A stretch of DNA of 64,000 bases, from NCBI RefSeq assembly GCF_019649055.1, contig NW_026570238.1, positions 682,001 through 746,000 of the forward strand. The letters run 5' to 3'. Under the pieces are notes generated by a model. That model worked only from the letters and a program-made list of their open reading frames with translations, made no database searches and was not told where the DNA came from. Both the position numbers and the translations under genes were made by a program. The first letter of the stretch is position 1; each line of letters starts with the position of its first letter. Source of the DNA: Paramacrobiotus metropolitanus (Eukaryota > Tardigrada > Eutardigrada > Parachela > Macrobiotidae). Below, piece by piece: positions 58,822 through 64,000 of this stretch.

Positions 58822-60395
58822 ATGAGTGATCGCTCTGGAAATCAGACGAAAATGGATTCCCACAAATCCCTCAAAGTAACCCTGGATTTCGTGAGGGACG
58901 TGGAGCAGTTGTCTGTAGATTCGTTAATCAGACAGGGATCTTCCTTTCATTCGGATGAAAAGCTGTTGGGCAATCTGATGGAATTTCTCTTCTCGGAGCA
59001 GTCGGCCGAAGAACAGGCGCTTCTGGAACGCTTCTATTACCAGCTCCTCCGCTGTTATCGAACATACGATGAGCACTTAATCAAGTTTGTCCACCAGTTC
59101 GTGTTTTGTTTGATATGGCGCCATTTCCAGGACACCATGAAATCCCGGCAGTATGGCATCACCATTCGACCAGGACTGGATGCCTTATTGATTGTGGTGT
59201 ACAATTTGATGATTGTTGACAACGAAGGCCAATATAAAACCGAGAGCTATACCATACCGTCCCTAGCTAATCTCAGCCTGTATCATGATCCGGCCGAATT
59301 TACGGTGAACATTTTGAAAGGCAGTGCGGGCGGACGAGGTCGCAGCGAGACAGATGAAGAGCGCCGCGTGGTCATGGAAAGCCATCCTCCGGTGGAAAGT
59401 TTGACGCGCACAAGAAAATGGACGGTATTCTGCGTTCTGCTGAGGACTGTCGCGCTGGATTTAGCGTATTACTCACGGGCATGCCAAAAAAGTGCTATCA
59501 TTATGGGTCGGTTGCTCCTGCCTGTAAGCGCGGCCAGCGCCGTCCGTGCTGATTTGGAACTAACTATCCGCAAGGAACCCAGACCTTTTGATAAACTTAA
59601 TTTCAAGTCTTTTTCGGTTGGAAAAGATAAGAACAGGTACTTAACGTTCTCGTTTCACGGCTTGCGTTTAGCTCGCGTATTATCATTGGAATGTCTTTTC
59701 AGCTAGGCACTGTCGGCATCATGAGTCTGCAGTGTAGTGAGAAGGCTTTGGAAATGATAATTTTGATTTTTGAGATTTATTTCGACATAGCACCTGGCTT
59801 GTGAAAATTTATTTTTTGATTTTGCAGGATGAGTCAAGTGGTTCAGCCCAAAACAATTTTGGACGAACGGTTTTTGTTGGACTTTCTGGATATTCTGTAT
59901 ATCTTAGCTTACCAGGGATACTTCGACGAATCTTTGGGTCTTGTTACCGACATCTTGGACGAAGGTGAATATCGTTTCCTGGCATCAGTGGTGCTCCTGG
60001 CTAGCGCCATAAAAAACCGCTTAGAAACCGGTAAACAAGATCCGGACGAGTTAGAGGAAGTGCCGCCGATTGGTGTCAGCGCAGCAGAAGATGAGAAAGA
60101 GAAGCCAAGCCGTAAAATCTCGCATTCCAGCGGTTCTGTGCGAGAGAAACGTCGAAAATCCTTTATGTCACGTAAAGAAACAATGGTTCCGTCTGGATCT
60201 AAAGATCGCGGCGGAGATTCCGTCACCGAAGTTCCGGAGAATGAAAACTCATGGAGATCGGAGACGCCTAATGACTCGATGATGGATATAGGCGACGGGT
60301 TGCACCGGTCTGCGGAGGCCTCACCCCAGCAGTCCAAAGTTTCGCCACGAACGTTTCAGGGTAATTCTCCCCATTCCAGTGAAACCATCATCTAA
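58822..60395 (+). CDS. hyccin (FAM126 family), PI4KA complex subunit
   Basis: Two exons, 58822-59636 and 59828-60395, phase 2 (GAACAG|GTACTT; TTTGCAG|GATGAG), 460 aa. The hyccin fold is seen in FLFSEQSAEEQALLERFYYQ, GLDALLIVVYNLMIVDNEGQ, TIPSLANLSLYHDPAEF and LLDFLDILYILAYQGYFDES. Hyccin binds TTC7 and helps EFR3 recruit PI 4-kinase alpha to the plasma membrane to make PI4P. The C-terminal third (after about residue 350) is polar, Ser/Glu/Lys-rich and probably disordered, as in vertebrate FAM126A. Only one intron is found, unlike the many in vertebrates. Confidence 0.85.
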
Positions 60396-60876
60396 TCATT
60401 AATGTGTCTTTGATTTGATAGGCTTATTGTAATTTACTGTGTTTGCGCTGTCCGGTGGTTAAGTGATTCACGCCTTTGATCTGTTTTTCAGTATGATTTT
60501 GGGTTTTATATGTACATACATTTGATTTTACTGCACCACTTTCTGTTTGTATTGTGAGCGCATTTTTTGAGATTTAGTTTTACTGGTCAGTACTTCGGAC
60601 TTTAGTTTTACTGGTCAGTAGTTTAATATTTAGTTAGGTTGTTTGATTTGTATCCGCACCACTCCTGAAAACGTGTTTCCGTTTGGAACCATTGAAACTT
60701 GGCAATAAATGTAGAAGTGCATCCTGATAGGTGGTACGCAGCAGTGCGCTACTGTATTTTGGATCTAATGCGGTTCAGTTTCCGATTCCGCATTGCCACC
60801 TGCTGAAATCTAGGTTTTTAATGTAGCTTCCCAGGAAATAATAGTAACCGATCATCTATACTCCGAAGGATTAGCG
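60396..60876. other. intergenic with short direct repeat
   Basis: Between hyccin and CFAP299, same strand. TTTAGTTTTACTGGTCAGTA occurs twice, near 60572 and 60600, probably in the hyccin 3' UTR. The CFAP299 promoter should be here. Confidence 0.5.
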
Positions 60877-62878
60877 ATGGCGAATTCGCTTACGCCCAGC
60901 ACGAATACTGAACGACGTAAAACTGTCAACTCAGAAGCAGATATGCAGACTGACCCCGATGAAAAACGCGGTGTCAACATGATGCGAATCGAGCATATCG
61001 TAAAAAAGTTTCCCAACTACGAAGACTTCCTGAACAGTCAGATTAATGAAACGGACATGTACTACTTGGAGGATCGCGGTATTGCGCGGACGATTAAGGA
61101 ACTTGGCTTTCACAATAACGCCGAAAAGGTCACACGCGAACAGTTTGCCAGCAAGAAAACGGAGCAAGCAATGGTAAAAAAAATAGAAGAGCACAAATCC
61201 GGCGCAAAATATCTCCACACGGATCGCGATGTTTTTCTGCTAGAATTAGCACGCCGCGAAGAGGCGAATCTTAATGGGCGTTTAGTGACAATTATCTACT
61301 TGCGCGATCGAAATGCAAAAGGTCAAGAGATCTCCTCGTATATTGATTACGCACAAAGGTTACGGGAAGAGGATTTCGCCGAGATTTTTGCTGGTCGAGA
61401 GCGATTGGTTGCAAAAGCAACCGACATCAGTCATTTCAACTGGGACACGAATGTGACACATAGCAACAACACAAGGAATTTCGATGTTATTTATCAGGGC
61501 CCCGAAGGGCTGCAGCTCAAGTGCAGAAAAGATCGACGAATCATCCATGTTAACCCCAGCAGGAAAATTAAAAATCCTAATTTGGAAGATACCTCCCGAA
61601 CTGTTTTAAGATCGAGAAACCATGCACAGGTATTTATTTCTCAATATACATTTTTTTAAAATGTATAATTATTGTACGATGGACTTCGAAAATGATTTGA
61701 CGCTAGCGGATGCAGCCGATTGCGCAACCGGTCCAGTCTGGCGATAATTAATTTCCGAAGTCCGTTGTACAGTTGAATATCATTTGTCTAGGCCACTAGT
61801 AAACCACAAGTACAGGTAGCGCCGCAGTTAGTCTATTAAATGTTAAGCTATCTTCCTTTAGGTCGTTTTGTTTGACCACTTTATTCGGTTTTGGGCAAAA
61901 GATGACGATCCGGATGCAGACACAACACCGGAAACACTCCCTACGTTCGACGGAATCACCGATACCAAACTGAACTTGTACGATGCTGTAACCGCAGCCA
62001 TTTACGAGGACGATCTATTGGAAATTGCAAAAAATGCATTAGGCGGTCATCTGCATCAGGAACATCATGGTCAATGGGCGCCAGCCGATCTCATAACCAG
62101 CTCAAAACCCGGCGAAACAAATGTCATCCCGGAGAGCAGCTCGCAGCCGCTGGAGACATCGGTGTTGAGCACCATCCGGGAACTGTACGACGCCCACAAG
62201 AATGATCTGTCTTACGGTACTCTGGGCAATTTCACGTTCATGCAGTTGATCGAGCAGCTAGGACATTTGCTCCCACCGGAAGCCAGGAAGCAGTGCAATA
62301 AGGAAATCGACCAAATCGCCAGCGATACAGCCTTCAGTAAAGGCCCGGCGGCGGAGACGCTGCCACGGGTTGTAGCTGATCCAGACACCTTAATGGATGC
62401 ACAGGCGAAAAAAATTTCGCAAATGTCCGATGACGATAATCTTCAGGTAAACGGTGTATCCAATGATCGGGACGCTTTTATTTTGCCGGCATCCCGAATT
62501 GAAACGGTCAGCTCGGAGTTATTTCGCGACCGCCAGGTTGACCAACTATTCGATTCCGATTTCCACAACCAAAAACTGAAGGATTTGCTCGCGAAAAGCA
62601 ACACTACTGGAGAGGTCACAAAAACTACTTATACCCAAATCCAGTTCGAAGAAGAGAAAGAGGGCGTCCGCAATTCTTCGTCTGTCGCCCAGGCAAAGCC
62701 TGGCGTCGCTAATGTCAGCAATAACGGGGAAAAGCACGATCCGGTGGAAGGTCCCTATAAATCTTTAGAAAAGCAGATGATAGACCGATTCAAAAAGAAA
62801 ACCAGAACGCATACCGATGCGCTGCCGGCGTATCCTCAGCCAGTGAAGTTGGGAGCCCCAGATAGACCAGACTCTTGA
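60877..62878 (+). CDS. CFAP299: CFAP299 (C4orf22) with a long C-terminal extension
   Basis: Two exons, 60877-61629 and 61862-62878, phase 0 (CACAG|GTATTT; CTTTAG|GTCGTT), 589 aa. The first 260 residues match CFAP299: FPNYEDFLNSQINETDMYYL, IKELGFHNNAEKVTREQF, RREEANLNGRLVTIIYLRDR, GQEISSYIDYAQRL, NPSRK. The family normally ends shortly after the VVLFDH-like segment (about 230 aa in vertebrates). Here the same frame runs on for over 320 residues: acidic, then a helical block (STIRELYDAHKNDL, FTFMQLIEQLGHLLPPEARK), then a charged tail. CFAP299 is linked to cilia and spermatogenesis. The extension has no domain I recognise. Confidence 0.88.
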
Positions 62879-63556
62879 TTTATTGTACTTCGAGTACAGT
62901 ACAGCGATGCCGTATTTAGTATGGTCCGGTACTTACTACTTACTAACAATCTATTTATATAGATATTTACTGGGTCAGATACAAAACTGATACAGTACAG
63001 TAACTGACTGATTGGTACAAGTACTTGTACAAAGCCCTTTTTCCGGCCTTTGGACCCCAGAAAATTGTGCCACCATATTCAGGGGCGACTGCCTTGTTGT
63101 GTGTACACGCAGACGTTCACGCAGACCGTATTTACTATTAATTTTATATTTTACGACACTGTACAATCTTTGTACGAGTATTAAGTGCGGTCGCAAATTC
63201 CATGCTGGAAATGTACTCCTGGATGAATTGACCGAATTCTGTACCGGCTTATTCCTACTCACACTGAAATTCGCAATACGATTGATAGTTTTGAAAACGG
63301 AATTTGGATGGTTCCACAAATCAGTGCACTGGTACTTTAACGTACTTAAATCATTCTAACAGTTTTGTAATGGACACTAGGAATTTTAAATCCTTGTCTT
63401 CGTTTAATCACACACCGCAGCAATCATTCAATCAAGCCAGAAATAATAAATACCAAAACGAAAGCAAATGCCATTAAATTTCACGTTAAGTCAGCGTTAA
63501 GATATTCCACTGGAACGACCACAATACACAACGAAAACTGGATCATAATAACACAT
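62879..63556. other. intergenic between convergent genes
   Basis: 3' flanks of CFAP299 and MIC60, with several GTACTTGTAC-type palindromic words near 63015. No coding exon seen. Confidence 0.45.
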
Positions 63557-64000
63557 CTATTTCCTGCCATCCATGGGCACAGTGGACAATCCCACGGCCG
63601 ATGCGTGTGCTAGCAGCAATTTGGCTATCTGCTGCGTTTCCAAATATAAACGTGCTTCTTTGAGCCAGTCCTGCGCAACTTTCCTCGGCTCGCCTTTCAA
63701 CTGACCAATAAACCTGACGGCTGTTTCCACATCCCCCCGCTGCATACATTTGCGAGCCGTTCCCAATATGCGAAAAGTGTCCAACTGGGTTGAATCGAAT
63801 TCTTTTTGCGAAGATAAATCGTAACAGGTTTCATTAACCAAAACAGATTGCAGATAAGAAAGGAAATATTGATAAAGACTGCTGTGGTTTTCATCAATCA
63901 GGGCCACTTTCCGGGCGGCATTCCGTAACCGGCTAAACCGTTCACGCAGACCATCTTCGGTGTACACGCCACGTACTAAAGCCTCTTCAGGAACAGCCTG
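63557..64000 (-). CDS. IMMT: MICOS subunit MIC60 (mitofilin), C-terminal part
   Basis: Partial: the frame is open from the window edge to a TAG at 63557, 147 residues. It matches the conserved mitofilin signature: VPEEALVRGVYTEDGLRERF, VALIDENHSSLYQYFLSYLQ, GDVETAVRFIGQLKGEP, then QDWLKEARLYLETQQI. MIC60 anchors cristae junctions in the inner mitochondrial membrane, and this region is the one that binds MIC19 and shapes membrane. The N-terminal targeting peptide, membrane segment and coiled coil would lie beyond 64000. No intron is seen in this part. Confidence 0.95.
   Translation of the reverse strand, partial: QAVPEEALVRGVYTEDGLRERFSRLRNAARKVALIDENHSSLYQYFLSYLQSVLVNETCYDLSSQKEFDSTQLDTFRILGTARKCMQRGDVETAVRFIGQLKGEPRKVAQDWLKEARLYLETQQIAKLLLAHASAVGLSTVPMDGRK

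Noticed and set aside
62740-62765. EGPYKS in the CFAP299 extension as another EDGPYA repeat
   Set aside because: The match is four residues; the surrounding VIRNAEQ and HED parts are missing, so chance is sufficient.

Overview
This window looks like nuclear DNA of a bilaterian animal. Nearly every recognisable gene is broken by spliceosomal introns (GT donors, AG acceptors, T-rich tracts), and I joined exons by matching splice phase and family alignment. The gene set is animal and ciliated: an otopetrin proton channel, a CNGA-type cyclic-nucleotide-gated channel, hyccin, CFAP299, sideroflexin, COA8 and MIC60. Three tandem Cu/Zn superoxide dismutases with progressively altered metal ligands, and two repeat-rich acidic proteins I do not recognise, suggest a stress-tolerant ecdysozoan. 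I lean towards a tardigrade, but that is inference; no sequence here proves it.

Layout. 0-10 kb: an acidic repeat protein (minus), an unrecognised Ser/Arg-rich protein (minus), a second repeat protein sharing the EDGPYA motif (plus), and a small NYN-domain nuclease (minus). 10-18 kb: otopetrin (minus) head-to-head with an SLC25A32-like mitochondrial carrier (plus) that has two alternative last coding ends. 18-27 kb: ribosomal protein uS8/RPS15A (minus) head-to-head with cytosolic malate dehydrogenase (plus), then sideroflexin (plus). 27-35 kb: eEF1B-delta (minus) head-to-head with COA8 (plus), then eIF3f (plus). 35-42 kb: three Cu/Zn SOD-family genes, all minus. In transcription order they are a canonical intracellular SOD, a secreted SOD with about half of its ligands, and a secreted, probably membrane-anchored SOD-like protein with none of the six metal-binding histidines. 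42-50 kb: gene-poor. 50-56 kb: CNG channel (plus). 56-64 kb: ARL2 (minus) head-to-head with hyccin (plus), then CFAP299 with a long extra C-terminus (plus), and the 3' end of MIC60 (minus), cut by the window edge.

Most genes are housekeeping: translation (uS8, eEF1B-delta, eIF3f), mitochondrial metabolism and structure (carrier, sideroflexin, COA8, MIC60) and cytosolic redox (MDH). The strongest unusual content is the SOD cluster, the pair of EDGPYA-repeat proteins, and the alternative carrier C-termini. Exon limits come from reading splice sites by eye; several reconstructed proteins come out at exactly the family length (130 aa for RPS15A, 184 aa for ARL2, 154 aa for SOD), which supports the joins.
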